Below are positions 25,601 to 38,734 of a stretch of DNA of 64,000 bases, piece by piece. The position numbers were made by a program, and so were the translations under genes. Origin of the DNA: Luscinia megarhynchos (taxonomy: Eukaryota; Chordata; Aves; Passeriformes; Turdidae); assembly GCA_034336665.1 (NCBI GenBank), contig CM067592.1, forward strand, positions 53,124,473-53,188,472, written 5' to 3'. Below the pieces are notes generated by a model that was not told where the DNA came from, did not search any database, and saw only the letters and a list, made by a program, of their open reading frames with translations. How positions within the stretch are numbered: the stretch's first letter is position 1; each line of letters opens with the position of its first letter.

Positions 25601-28600
25601 TGTCAGAGACAGCAATAAGCTCTGAGACGCTTGAATCATCAACAACTTATTGAGATAAGCGTTTAGAAAACGAGAAACTTTAACGGTCTTCAGGTAAAAA
25701 ATTGATTTAAACAACTAGCTGATACCTCAGGGGAGACACAATTACTGGCTTGACTTTCAGCTAAGTTAAGATAAAATCTATTTTTTTTTACTGTTTCTTG
25801 TCTCAATCACTGTAAAGCTTCCAAAATCTTCAAAAGGGACAAGTTTTATAGGCAATTGTTTATTAGAATATTCAGGACTATCATTGCACAGGTGCCACAA
25901 TAATATTTTCAAGCTAAGGAAATGTGAATAGACAATGTGAATATTAGTTGATACATTTTGATAAAAGGCTATTTCCTCATAGAGAAAAAAGGCCTAAGTT
26001 CACTTCTTCCTGTAAACATATGTATGTGACTGAATGAATCTGTGAGTGTGCTTGTTTGCTTTCCCCTATTACATATATGTATAAATTAATGTTTGCACAT
26101 TTTTTTAGAGAAAATAAATAATGTGTTTGGAACATTGTTGCGATACTGCATATTTGACTTTTAAAAATAGATATGTCAAAGTATTTCTGTTTGGACACCC
26201 CAAAAATTAAGTCACTTACAACACATATTTACTTATTTATTTCATATCTACAATAGAAACAGCTGACCAGTTTTCTATTGCCTGAAATCTAATCCATGGG
26301 AAGGCATCCAATTTGCAAATGAAGATTGATATCCCTGTGACATTAAGGTCAAAACTTCAAGTAATGCCACAGCAGCTTTTTGGTGACCATATTGAAACTT
26401 CTACTGTGTTTTTAGAATATTAAAGAGTCCTGCAACATTTCAAAGTCAGCGACTTGACAAAAGCCTCAGAGCTTGCAAAGGAGCTGATTTCTCTCCATCA
26501 CTACATTGTGTATCTCCAGGAGAATGAGGTCTGAAGCTTCAAAGTAGGTTTTGGGGCAGCAACATAAAGATTAATCTGCCTAGAAAATAGGATCCTCTGA
26601 CCCAGCTGGCAAAGTATGACTCACAGGATGATTAACAGTTGTTTCCTACGTCTGCCAAACAACATGAAAAGAGCGTCAGACAGTTCTCCAAAAATTAGAT
26701 TTAGAGAGAAGATCTCCTTCACAGTACCTGAGAATGAAAATGTATTTCTAAATTGTCAAAATTTACAACTGGAACAAGGAAGAGGAACTGACTGCTTCAT
26801 GTGGAGTTCAACATTTAAAACTGAAGGCTGTCTAGGGCTGCACTGTTAATCATTTCTCTGGAGAACTGAAAATAAGGGGCTACAAATGAAATAAAAGGAT
26901 CCCTGCTTGCTTAACCTTCTCACTGGAGTGAAAACCAGGACAAAAAGAAAGATCTAAAAAAAAACCCCAAAGATACCACATTCAGATACTTGAAAGCAGC
27001 TGTAATGAGGGCTTGTAACATCTCGTTAGGAAACTGTCAAACCCCAGGTTGCTTTATAAATGGACAATCATGAGCTGCAATTACAAAAAAGGGGGAAATA
27101 CAGTGACAGAACCAAATATTGTGGCAGGAGAGGATAAGGTTCACAGCATGCACTGGGAATTGAAACTGAGTTTCTTACTTTCAGTGCTTTAGAAAAATCT
27201 TCTAAAGAAAATATTAGGGTAATTTTCATAGGAAAAGGAAGAAGAAGAACATTTTAGCCCATTTTCCATTGAGACTGGAATGTCTGGATGACTCCACCAG
27301 TATAGCAAAGGTCTGAGGTGACTATCAAGCATTTGACATCAGAAAAACACCGAATGAGACTTTTACAGTTTTATTATAACAATATATTATAGCATCAGGA
27401 TGATAGTGCAACATATGTATAGTTTTTACCGAGTTTACATGAAAGAAGGTATAAAGGATCTTATCTCAATGCAAAGGAAAAAACAACCAATGATTTATAA
27501 ATAACTGAAAGCCAGCAAAACCAGTGAATATTTAAGATGGAAATAGTTGATATATAAAATCCCTTCTTCTCCCTATATTATCCAACTGAATTGCAATTTT
27601 TAAGCAAAAGTATTTTTCCAACAAATGAATAGTAAGGGGAAAAAAAAGAACTACTTCTTTCTCAAGAGGAATTACAGTTAGTAATTCAAGGACAAATTTC
27701 TGGATACATCCACATGGATTCCACAGTCTCTACACATGGTATGACAGAAAAAACATCCTGGGTAAATGAAATATGCACCTGGGCTCCTAGTTTAGAGAAA
27801 ATATCTGCTTCTGAAACTTGGCTAATAGGCATATTTATCAAAGAATAGTTTGTGAGACATCCAGCTCTCCATGGACGACAGTCCTGTAACAAACAATTTC
27901 TGGAGCTCACTGAAATACGGAGGGAGGTGTTACTCCATACGTAAATTCCTGTGGTAAAGACTCCTCAGGGAAAACCTGACCTCAGGGAATTCTGAGAGCG
28001 GTGTCAGAGCTACCTGCCTTGGAAAAACAGGCCTTCTTCCCATTTTCAAAGTCAGTTTATATTATGCTGCTCGTGTTGGGGACTCACTACGGGTGTGGCC
28101 TCATCTGCCAGGGGAGATGCTTTCCCTGGGCCGGTGAGGTAACCAGCCAGGCAGCCCAAGCCTTGTGCACACCCAGAGCCAAAGCACGAAGGAAGCAAGC
28201 CTGTCAGCACAAGAAAGGAAAAGGAGAAGCCAGTGCACACCCAGAATGACAGCCAGACAGATTTGCTACTTTGGAAAAACACACCAAAACACTCTTCTAA
28301 TTTCACATTAAACATGTAGAAATTTTGGAACTGGAAGAGAATTGCAAGGAGAAACAAAAGGAAGTGAATTTACCAGTGTTCTTTTGAGGTTGCAATTTCA
28401 ACTATTTCCTTTACTCACTAATGCTCAGTACCTTGACTGTCATAGAACTAAGTTCCCGTGGGAAATAACTATTTAAAAACAAGTAAAAAATGAAAAAGTC
28501 TTCCACATCACTTAGTTTGACTATCACATATGACATGGTTGTGTGCACTCCTTGAGGTCTAGCTAATTTTCCATTTTTCTGACAGTTAAATTCCTAAAAT

Positions 28601-29624
28601 TATGTACAGATTTCCTGATTAGAACAAGTTATTAGAATTTTCTCCCGGCACACACCAAAATGAGTCAGTCAAAAACCCAAAGCGCTAATGTCACCATTTT
28701 AGTAGTGTTTCTGACAGTTTCCCACACACCTTTATTCTTAATTATCATAACCATGCCTTGTAGACACTTGCTGGATTTTGACAGCAGAGGCTTTTCAAGC
28801 ATTTTGAGACAGGAAAACTGTAGGTGAGAAACTGGGAGCTTAGAGATGAATGTGTTGCTGTGTAGAGTAAATTTACAGCTCAGACCTTGGCCAAGCCACC
28901 CCTGCTCCAGTGCCTGAGACCAGCTACCGTGTCAAGTGTTCAGAGCCCAGGTTTATGCTCTGGATGAGATGACTGCTTTTTCTATGTGCAGACCATTTTC
29001 TCTGAGCAGGCTTTCTCTAACACGTATTACTCAGCTCCCCAAGTGACACATGCCATATCCAGTCCAGCATATCACGGCATTAGGGCCCGTTTCTGGAAAT
29101 ATTCAATGTATTATACCATTCACCAGCTGAATTTCAATGTTGTAAATTTCTATTAAAAATTATATCTCTACTTTGGAGTGATTTCGCTTCTAGTCATAGC
29201 TCTGTAATAAAATATTTTTGTTTTGTGCATAGCAGCCTATACAGAAAAACATATAAACTGTTATTCAGAAGGTAATCTACAAAATGTGCAGAGAGCAACT
29301 CCTTTAAAAAAAAGTTTATACTTTATTGTCTCTGCATATATATTTTCCATCTTTCACTTTCTCTCATCCACATCCTCTTTCTAGATATTTTATAAATGTT
29401 GTATTAAATAACCTTTTTCCAGAGAAACAAAATTGGCTCTTTGGGACCAAAATTTCTGTGTATATTTGAAGCAACTTAATTTTCCAAAAGATGAAAGGAG
29501 TACATGTGTTTACTGATCATTTTCATGCTGTGAGAGCTAAAATAAACTAAACAAAAAATTCCAAGCTTTTATCCTAAACAAAGTACTCAAAGACATATTT
29601 TTATTCTAGAACACAAGCTGCTGA
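22681..29624. other. unique non-coding sequence
   Basis: Nearly 7 kb without a recognised gene, RNA or interspersed repeat. A GC-richer patch at about 28000-28250 carries overlapping frames on both strands (82 and 101 codons) with no family signature. It contains a 12-base word, TGCACACCCAGA, twice, about 66 bp apart. A short A8C4 run lies near 26956. The rest is ordinary. Confidence 0.5.
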
Positions 29625-29775
29625 TAATTTAAATTAAAGGCCAGTCTGAAGCGACAGACCCCAGCTGGCTCTCTTTTATCACTCGAGCGCATTCACAGCT
29701 AACAGTTTAGATCTTTTATTTCTTTATTGTGAGAGGATAAGATCAGTCTTTGCTGATTGCTCTGTGTGTCAACCA
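29625..29775. promoter_or_regulatory. candidate conserved non-coding segment with CpGs
   Basis: A compact block of unique sequence. It retains several CpGs ('GAAGCGACAG', 'CACTCGAGCGCATTC') in a CpG-poor window. It has E-box-like CAGCTG (29672 area) and GATA-type sites (GGATAAGAT, 29735 area). Retained CpGs in otherwise depleted DNA can indicate constraint or hypomethylation. This is inference from one sequence. Confidence 0.22.
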
Positions 29776-31082
29776 ACAAAACCTTTGAAATGTTTATGTG
29801 AACTTTTGAATTTCTGGAATTGTAAGGTGCTCCTATTCTCGTCGAAGTTGGATTTCACCCAATTCTTTTGGCGTACATGTTTATCAACAACCAGCTCTCA
29901 GAGTGATATTCGTATGGAAACTGGAATGAGAGACCATATATATGTCTGAACTCTGTGAGTGAGCCATTGCAGTCCTAATTCTGCTTCTGGTCAGGTAGGA
30001 GAAACTCAAGTCACTGCCCCTGGAACAGGCCATAGGACTCCTTTCCACAGGAAAAAAGGACATCTGGAGTGGATCCAGAGAACCATGCTTCCAAGACAAA
30101 ACTAGGAAAAGAAGACCAGAAGGGAAATTTTTCCTGATTTTTCCATGTGCATTTTGTTTCATTATCCCCTTATGAATAACCCTGTTTTGCTGGAACTTGA
30201 AGCCATTCATGGTGGTACATTTCCACTTTACTATTTAAATTGGTACCATAACATGGCTGAAAAGAAGGAAAAAATAAAGTATTATAACAATGTAGAGGAA
30301 TCATAGCAATGTAACTCTATTATAATTCCTGATTTTTTTTTAAACTATGTAGTGGTTTTTTTTGTTTGAGCTGATTGCAAAATTCTTAATTTTGTTCACA
30401 GTGGGCAGGACATAACTTTTTACTTCAAATTAAATTCTGCCTGCAATTTAGTTCAGCCTAGAATGCTTACTATCAGAGACTGCCAATCATATTGAGGAAA
30501 ATTTGTCATAGCATTACATTTCTATCATTTGCATGAATGACAGACTAATAGAGGCTGCAACCCAGGCTGAGACACAGTCCAAACCTCTTGAGGTTAAGGG
30601 CAATCATTCCTAAACATTTGAGAAAAACTGAAACTCTGAGAAGGTCTAAGCTGAACCACATATATTTCAACTTGGATCTACTAGGAAAACTGAATTACAA
30701 TTTTATGCTGTTTCCATTCTTTGCAAAGCCATAATTTTACTAGATTAAAAGGATGTTCCATTTGCACCACCATTCTTCTGTTGTGCATTATGAATAAGAA
30801 AGGGATTATCTTATTCTTGAATTCTAGACAAATATTAAAGTTTATTGGATTTCTTTTCCTACTGTACATTTTATTGCCCTGCCTACACTAGCAGATTCTG
30901 TCCAAGGAAATACTATACATTAAACATGGTCAGAGTAGTGTTTTTGTTTGGACTATTCTTGACATGTGGCTTATGTATCAGTGACAATATATATTAATTG
31001 ATGATGTAGAACACTGGTACTTCAAAACTTAGAGATGGCTAAGTCCAAATTTTTTTGTTTAGGTTACTTCTGGACTGAGATG
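29776..31082. other. unique non-coding sequence
   Basis: No gene or mobile element supported. A weak CR1-like wording near 30060-30090 was considered and rejected. Frames are short. Confidence 0.5.
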
Positions 31083-31099
31083 AAAAAAAAAAAAAAAAA
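31083..31099 (+). repeat. poly(A) run
   Basis: Seventeen adenines followed by G. No retroposon body or target-site duplication is recognised. Confidence 0.85.
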
Positions 31100-34000
31100 G
31101 ACTGAAAAATTATACTCTAGATGTGAAAATAGTTTCCTTATGTTCCAGTGTGGCATTTTGTATGTGATTACATGTGTCCAGCTTCAAAAATAAAGGCATT
31201 TTAATATTCACATTTTCTAAAAAATCATAGCTAGAATTTCAGTTGGCTTCATTTGAATGACAGACTCACACAAGTTCATTTTCTTGATAGTCTGGACCTA
31301 ATGTTCTGGTTCTTCCCACTCTTCCAAGCATCTAGAGATAAAATGAGTCTCCAGTGTTCACTATGGTGATGATTTGTTTGGTTCTATTATTTTCAGCAAT
31401 ATAGTCTACAGTCACCATTTTCCTGTCAGGTCAGGATCTGGAGATCTAGAGATGCCAGGCCTAACTCTGCCTTCCCCCATTTTCTCTTAGTCATGAGTAA
31501 TCAGACTAAGGCAAAAAAATAATAAAAAGAGACTCTTCTCACACTTTCTACTCAACCATTGACCTGTAATTTTTTACATAATGAACATCTGGCGCAAATT
31601 TTAATGGAAGTATCAATATTTAAAATATGTTGTAACAATATTTGTTAAATTCAAATTCCATAATATCCTGATAATTCAGTACAATGATATTGACATCATC
31701 TGAACTAGCATAGAAAACAAATCCCTTGAGAAGCTTGTAACTTTCTGGTATTGGGAAAGGCTGTATTAGTAGCAAAACTGAGGTTTGAAAAGGAACAAGC
31801 AATGAAAGACTATGCTTTCAAGATTCTTTAGAAGTTTGTGGGGCAACTGAGTATATTAGGGATAAGAAAATAAATTTATTCCATAAAGTTGTCACATCAC
31901 CAAGAAAAGCAATGAGACAGTCAATCATTTGCTATGATTGAAAAGAAAAGGAAATTTAAAAAGCTCTAAGATAGGTGCAGTGAGAAATAGAAGGCTTTTG
32001 GCTTCAAGTGGTGGAGGTTATTCAAGCAGATATACCACAGAAGAGGTCCAGGAACAAGAGAGAATGAATCACCAACAGGGTCTGCAACCTGACACATTAA
32101 ACACCCAGATGGGAAGGAAAATGCCACTGTGCCTTTTTCTTGGATACTTCATTACCCTTCAGCCTAGCATAAGCCAAATTTCTTGTCCTTATTTTGCTTA
32201 GCAGCTTCCCTGACAACAGCAAAGCTTTCTGATTTCCTATTGATGTGAAAGAACTGAACCCTATTTCTTAGATGCAGTCTTCTGACTGTAGAATATGTAC
32301 AGTAAAGTAGGCTAATAAAACGTTAGCAGGTATTGAATAATATTAATAACACTCTAGTTTAGGCCCATCTCCAAATCTTCAGGCATTAACTGTTTGATGG
32401 AAAACACAAAATGGATTAAAAATTGTTTGTTCAATTCCCAGAAACTGTAACAAACCAGCTACACTAGTCTACAGATCTTTGGCTTTCACCTGACTGCCAC
32501 ACAATATCTGTACAGTTTTTACTGACTATATTAACTGGGAAAAAAAGTACACTATTAATAGCATCTTAGCACAGCAGAAACCATTATCTGACCCTTAGCA
32601 GCTGAGAAGTTCGTGTTGTTATCCTACTCACTTTTTTTAATGAAAGATTTTCCGTGAAAGAGTATGGTATAGGAGGATCCAGATAATTTTGTTGTAATTA
32701 AAATTTAAGTGATAAAAACTATGTAGAACATAGTGAAATAAAATGTGAGAAACAAGCATGGTGAAGTTGATAGTTGTATCCTGAACTGGTATAGCAGAAA
32801 AAAAAAAAACCCAAAAAAAGAAAGGCTAAATGATGTTTTGTCTTTTTCTGTGAAATCTTGTCAGCAAATCTTGGAAACAAATAACATTTTTTCCTTAAAT
32901 TACTGTTATTATAGCAACTTCTTTAGAAGATGGAATTCCTATTATCTAACAACCCGGAGCACTAGTGTTATAACCACAGCTCTTTAGTGCCTCTTCAAAA
33001 ATAGGCTCCAACTGACATCTTGAACCTTTTCTCAAGACACTGATGCCAGAGAAAGTTTGACTCTTATTATTTGTATTTTTTCTTTTTATTAATTCTAAAA
33101 GATTCTTAAATGTTATAAGAGAGATGATATTTACTTTCCAGTAGTAATGCACTCATTTGAAGAGATTTACCTTGTCCAGTTCAACTACTCAAAACTATTG
33201 TGAGATGTTTACATAAATTCCACTATCCAAAAGCATTTGTGAAAGGTATTTCAGGTCTATGATATTAAAAACTCAGTTGGATTTAAAGGTAACATCATTT
33301 ACTGCCTCCCAACACCATGAATATTGCCCTTGCTGGCTTCAGGATTTAAAGGATTTAGCAGAAGATTTATCACTTAACTTCAGCAGACAATCCTGCAACA
33401 AAGAAAAGCTGGACAGTCTGAAGTTTTGCCCAGAATTTATATCTCCAATGTATAAATGCAGATATATAAAGATAGACAAACAATTTCACACTTCAGGACT
33501 GTCTCTTGTGTGAAAATGGAACATTTTAAAAAGCATTTAAGAATGCATAAGCTTGTTGCAAATATTTAGCAGTCTTAAAACTGCATTGGGATATTTATGT
33601 GGGAATGTGAAATAGGAAAGAGTTTAGAAATTAGTTAGTATGGAACTGCCCTCTTGTACATTTTTTTATCTACTTTCTGCTTCCAGCCGTGTTTTTCCCA
33701 AATTTCAAGGCAGACCCAGGAAGTTGCAGCCTCCCTTCTAGGACAGAACTATTCAATTTTTTGCCCAAGTTACTCCAATTCAAAACTAGCAAATTTTACA
33801 GAAGATTTTTTCCTACTAAGTTTGGAAATATATACTAGTATAATTAAATTTTGATGGATAATTTCTTACAAGACAGTTCTGTGTCACATTAGCTGAGGAA
33901 AGAAGCGTTTGACAATGCTGGCTGTTTCTCAGTACCACTCGAGAGCACAGCAGAATCTCTTAATCAGTGTGCATGCCCCAGCCTGCAACCTTGTGAGTTA

Positions 34001-37000
34001 TGCAAACACTGCTTATGTTTGCCATTTCCTACATGCACCTAACTTCCAGTTTCAAGTATCTTCCCTTCCCAGACCAACACAGATTGCACACTGTCAAAGA
34101 CTCCTGGATGTTGAGGCCGTACAAAATCCTAAATATTGTGCCCTATGGTGAATTTTTCTGCCACCCAAATAGTTACTATTCAGAGACAGGTGGCATTTTA
34201 GCCTGATTTCCAGTCTTCATTTTCATAACACACATGATGAGTAAGGACTGTTGAAATAAAAACTTCTGCATATGATACCTGTGTGCTACATTCATGGCCA
34301 CTAGTTGAGGACTGGATCAATTTTTGCACTTTTTCTTCTCCATGAAATAGCCATATATTTCTGCTTGATTGCTATCCTAAGGTCTAGATACAAGGTCATG
34401 TGACACTTTAATGCTTCAGTAAAAATGAACCTATAATGTAAAATGTTATTTTCATCTTATTCCTGCGCATTCATGTAATGCTGTTTGGGTGTCTAAGTGT
34501 TTATGTGGATTGAGCATACTTTTCACTTTTGCAAAATGGTATTTATGCCATTTCTTGCAGCTGACAGACTTGGCTGTTGATTAACTGCTCTTCCAGCAAA
34601 CCAGGTAAAAGATTGGTTGGGTGAACAGTGAGTGGTATAGTTTCATAACCATTCTTCTTATATGATTGTTTTAAAACACATTGCTTTGGGAAGCCAGGGC
34701 ATTTTTTTTTTTTCATAGACTAGCACACATTTCATAAGCTCAAGATGAGGATAATGCAACTCATCTTTATTTCTGCTTTTTTGGTTCCATTTGCTCACAT
34801 AATAGCTACAACCAGTGATGCCACTTAAATGAGTCATCTCCTAGGTAAGCATAATGTTGGTGCATTTTCAGTAGTCCAATTTATGGAACAGACTGTAAAC
34901 AGGGTGAAAGCTTTCCTCCACTACACACTTCATTCTTTCATGTTCAGAAATGAGAGAAGGTGTTGACAAACAGCTTCCCTCATGCCATCCCAAATGGAAG
35001 ATATTACAAAAAGCACTAGGGATCTAAACTCACAAAATTTCCTCTTCTCACTGTGGATTAATCCATTACAGAAGGATTTTGTCTGAAGAATGACAAAAAT
35101 ATTTGTTTTGTTATGACCAGTAGCTATAACACTGAACTTAAACAGAAGGAAAACAATTGCCCTGGAAGTCAACATGTTTTCTTGTGGCAAACCACAGTGG
35201 GAAAATCAGTGAAAAATGAGAAGAGGATTTGAAAACAGTGAAAGTCTACACCTTTGCTCTCTGCTAACCTTCTCTTGACTCCAAAGGCAAAGACTGCTTT
35301 CTCTTATGAAAGAAATTCAGTAACCTGCTTCTCATCAGCCCCAGAAAGGTAGTGCCAGAAATTACTATAGCAAGAAACCAGCAATATGTATTTTTTGCAG
35401 TTTCTAGAATAAACCTAGACAAAAGATTTATCACTTTTATAAAGAAAGTGAATTGATCATGATTGTAATATATTGTTCCAAGAAAACTTTAACTCAGCTA
35501 GAGTGAGACTGGGTAGGAAATTTAAAGAGAAGCAATTCTGGTTATCAGTTTTAATGAATGATTTTATGTGATAACAAAAACAAAGGGAAAAACAAGATTA
35601 GTGATTGCTCAGAAAACATCCTTTCTGCTACTCTAAATTATCATGACACCACTATCTTTGGCAGTGAAGTTAATTTCCTCAGTAATTACATTCCCCTCAG
35701 AAGTACAAGGATCCAGAAATGCCTGTTTGCTATGTCTTCCCCAAGGTATGACAAAAATCAGATTTTCAGTGCCACAGTAGAATTGCAGGGAAAGGAGCAA
35801 ATCTCTTGTTGCCCCATTTTTAGGAACTATAGTATATAGTATATACCTGTGATGTCCCGATTCCGTACAGAGTGTGCCTTTTGACTGCAATATTAATGAC
35901 AGAATTGTTCACAGAAGCTATCAGTAGCATCCAGTCAAACAAAAGGGTCATCCTGGAAGGGCTCAGATGACCTTCTAAATTACCCTGAATAGGTCCTTTT
36001 TTCCCTTAGAAAACTGAAAGAAAATATAATTATTAAAATTTTAATTTCTGTTCAGATGCATGCACAGAATATAGGCTATAACACCAAATTATCCTTAAAT
36101 GCAATTTGTCACCAGAAGCACAAACCCTAATCCTATGTGAATATGGTCTTTGGGATAACAAAAAACAACTCCCTCGTTATTTGTCATAGACATCATAACC
36201 ATGGCTCAGACACTGTGCTGCTTCTCCAAAATCACAGTTTCAGGGTTACATCTTGAGTCTTGGATCTCTGCCACAGAGATTTAGACACTCTAAAGACCAG
36301 TACATGTGGGTAAAGAAAGGGTTTTTTTGCAAAACCACACCACAGCGTGGTTCTGAGCCACAGTTACCGTGTACCTTGTGGCACGTCCATGAGAACAAGG
36401 CACAGAAATGTTGCTAACAGATGTGGCATTACTAAGAAACCATGAAGTATCTTCTCATTTATTGAAATTCAGAAAATTACAACCCCATGTCACTAAAAAA
36501 AAAAAACCAACAAAAAAGGAGAAAATGTAATACATATATGAAGAAAAGACAGCAGCCTTACAGATTTCTGGGAAGGCAAAATTTGCAGCAATGCTGCTGA
36601 TCTCACACATTTAATGATAAAAATATCATCTGAGGAGATTTGTATCCTGTCCCAAATAAACAGGTCACACTGAACAGTTCTGTAAGACATCCTGTCTTTT
36701 GTGGTGCCAGACCCAAAAGTCATGTAGCCTGACAATTACCTGCAGTGCTCTCCACACAGATTACTGTGCTGGGTCAAAAGGAGCAGCTTGAACAGTAGCT
36801 GACAGGAATGTAATAAATGTAGATGTCATTAAAAAAACCCCACAACAAAACAGAAGGCTGTTATGGAATAATACCTCTTACATTTGTTTGTACAATTTCT
36901 TTTTGGTCAGTATCAAGTTCTCAACATTACCCACTATTTTAGTGCGTTTTATGGTCAAGCACATAATGAGATGAAGATTTTTAGTATAAATGCAATTATT

Positions 37001-37631
37001 TCCTTAAGGTGGATCTCTACAAATGAACAAGAGAGTTCTCTTAATTATAAAGGGCCCATTTTTATGCAAGGAAGGCCTTATAATTCTCTAGAGAAATGAT
37101 TTATATCTGTTTTCCAGAGGCTTACGGTAAAAAGAACAAAAGATTCACAGAAATTATTGAAATCCTTTCTGTACTGTTTGAAAATGTCAGCCTGTCTTCT
37201 TGTATGTCTTCTTGTAGGTAGGGTTATGTCCTGTAACCCAGAATTTATGTCAAAAGAGAAATTGTATTTTAAGCTGTCTCTTCAAAGACTCCCCAGAGGC
37301 TCCAGCAGTCCAGTGGTCCTAACACTAGATTCCAGATCTAGAGTACATTATAAATCTTAGTACCTAATTTAATAACTATTTTTTTAGTTACTTAGAAATC
37401 TAGAAGCAATTCTAAACTTGTCTACACATTGAGTGATGGGTGGTGGCCACATCTCACAGCAAGGAAAGAGACCACTTCCAGTGTCAAAAGACTATAATCT
37501 CCTGCCCCATCTGTAACTTCAGTGAGTCAAAACAAAGCAAGGAACTTTTGAACCTACACATGTAGTTTATAGCTACATTTAGAATAGTTATTTTTCATTT
37601 ATATTCTTGACATCTTCTTACAATGTGTATG

Positions 37632-37632
<1 letters not shown>
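31100..37632. other. unique non-coding sequence
   Basis: About 6.5 kb of AT-rich sequence with no recognised gene, RNA or interspersed repeat. Low-complexity A/C runs occur at about 32798-32820, 36494-36518 and 36831-36852. Frames of 80-93 codons (31938-32201, 33259-33513, 35558-35839) show no family signature. Confidence 0.55.

Positions 37633-37696
<64 letters not shown>
37633..37696 (+). repeat. (CTAT)16 tetranucleotide microsatellite
   Basis: Sixteen perfect CTAT units (64 bp), flanked on the left by a partial unit and on the right by TTAT. Such long pure tetranucleotide arrays are usually length-polymorphic. Confidence 0.99.
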
Positions 37697-38659
37697 TTAT
37701 GCAAACCAAAAAAACTATCCCAGTTATGGTTTTTGCTGACTCTATACAGTAACAAACAATAATTTAACAAAGCTTTGGCAGACAAGGACTATAAGAAAAA
37801 TTAGAAAAAAAAAATACCCTACCTAATTTAAATACTGAGATGGGCCCTTTGATGTATGCAACTTCAGTATATTTCCATCCCATCTTATACCTAATTTTAT
37901 AACTAGTCAGTTTGATCTAACTTGCAGTGTTTAAGCTCTTTGAAAGTCTGTTTTCTTTACCAGCCACTTTATCACTTTGATATTTTCACCTTGATATCTT
38001 AACATGCTTTCCCCATTCTAAATTTACATAATATTTAGCTAATATATTTTCATGAACTAGTAGCTAATGTCTTCTCATGAAATATTTCTGAGTGTCATTC
38101 AGTCACAGTCTTATTTTTCACGCTGTTACAAATGATTCAAAAGTGTTAAAGTACATAAAAATAAATATACACTCTTTAAAAAAAATCAATAATATTCTAA
38201 ATTAGTGTTGATTTTTAAAAACAGAATTTTTCCAAATGGATTTTTTTAACACGAGTTGTTCTAGCTTGACAAGCAGCATGGAAGAAAGTGAAGAGGAAAA
38301 AGGCAGGGGGCTGGAACTGATAATTGCAGGAGACCAGAGAAAGAATATTCTCTCTCAAAGGAGAACATAGCCTTTGGATATGGCCTGTACATAAACACTG
38401 TGAGGGACTCCATGTAAACAAAATTCCAGGAATTTCACAGAGCAAACAGACTTCTCCATTACCCCCTGCCAGCTGCAAAAAGGAAGGTCCCAACATGCTC
38501 CTGTACTATGTGTCATAAAAGAGCAGATAAATGACACAAAGCACATATCCTTTTTTGATTTCCAAAGATCAGTAACACGAGAAGACTCTGTCCTACAGTG
38601 GGAACGGGCAGCATCCACTAAGAGCTAGTTCTTGGCAACATGATAGCCCAAGGGCTTTA
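37697..38659. other. unique non-coding sequence
   Basis: No gene or repeat recognised. Overlapping plus and minus frames at 38215-38618 show no family signature. Confidence 0.5.
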
Positions 38660-38734
38660 CATATACATATATATATATATACACACATAATATACATATG
38701 TGTGTATGCATGTTTGTGTGTGTGTGTGTGTGTT
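38660..38734 (+). repeat. compound (TA)n/(CA)n/(TG)n dinucleotide repeat
   Basis: Alternating pyrimidine-purine tract. ATATACATATATATATATAT-type sequence passes into ACACAC, then TATACATATGTGTGTATGCA and about nine TG units. The left CA and right TG parts are mutually complementary, so it can form a hairpin or Z-DNA-like structure. The Tyr/Ile/His-rich minus-strand frame across it is artefactual. Confidence 0.95.

Noticed and set aside
30055..30095. CR1-like wording (CTGGAGTGGATCCAGAGAACC)
   Set aside because: Only about 20 bases resemble CR1, and neither the preceding nor following family segments can be found.
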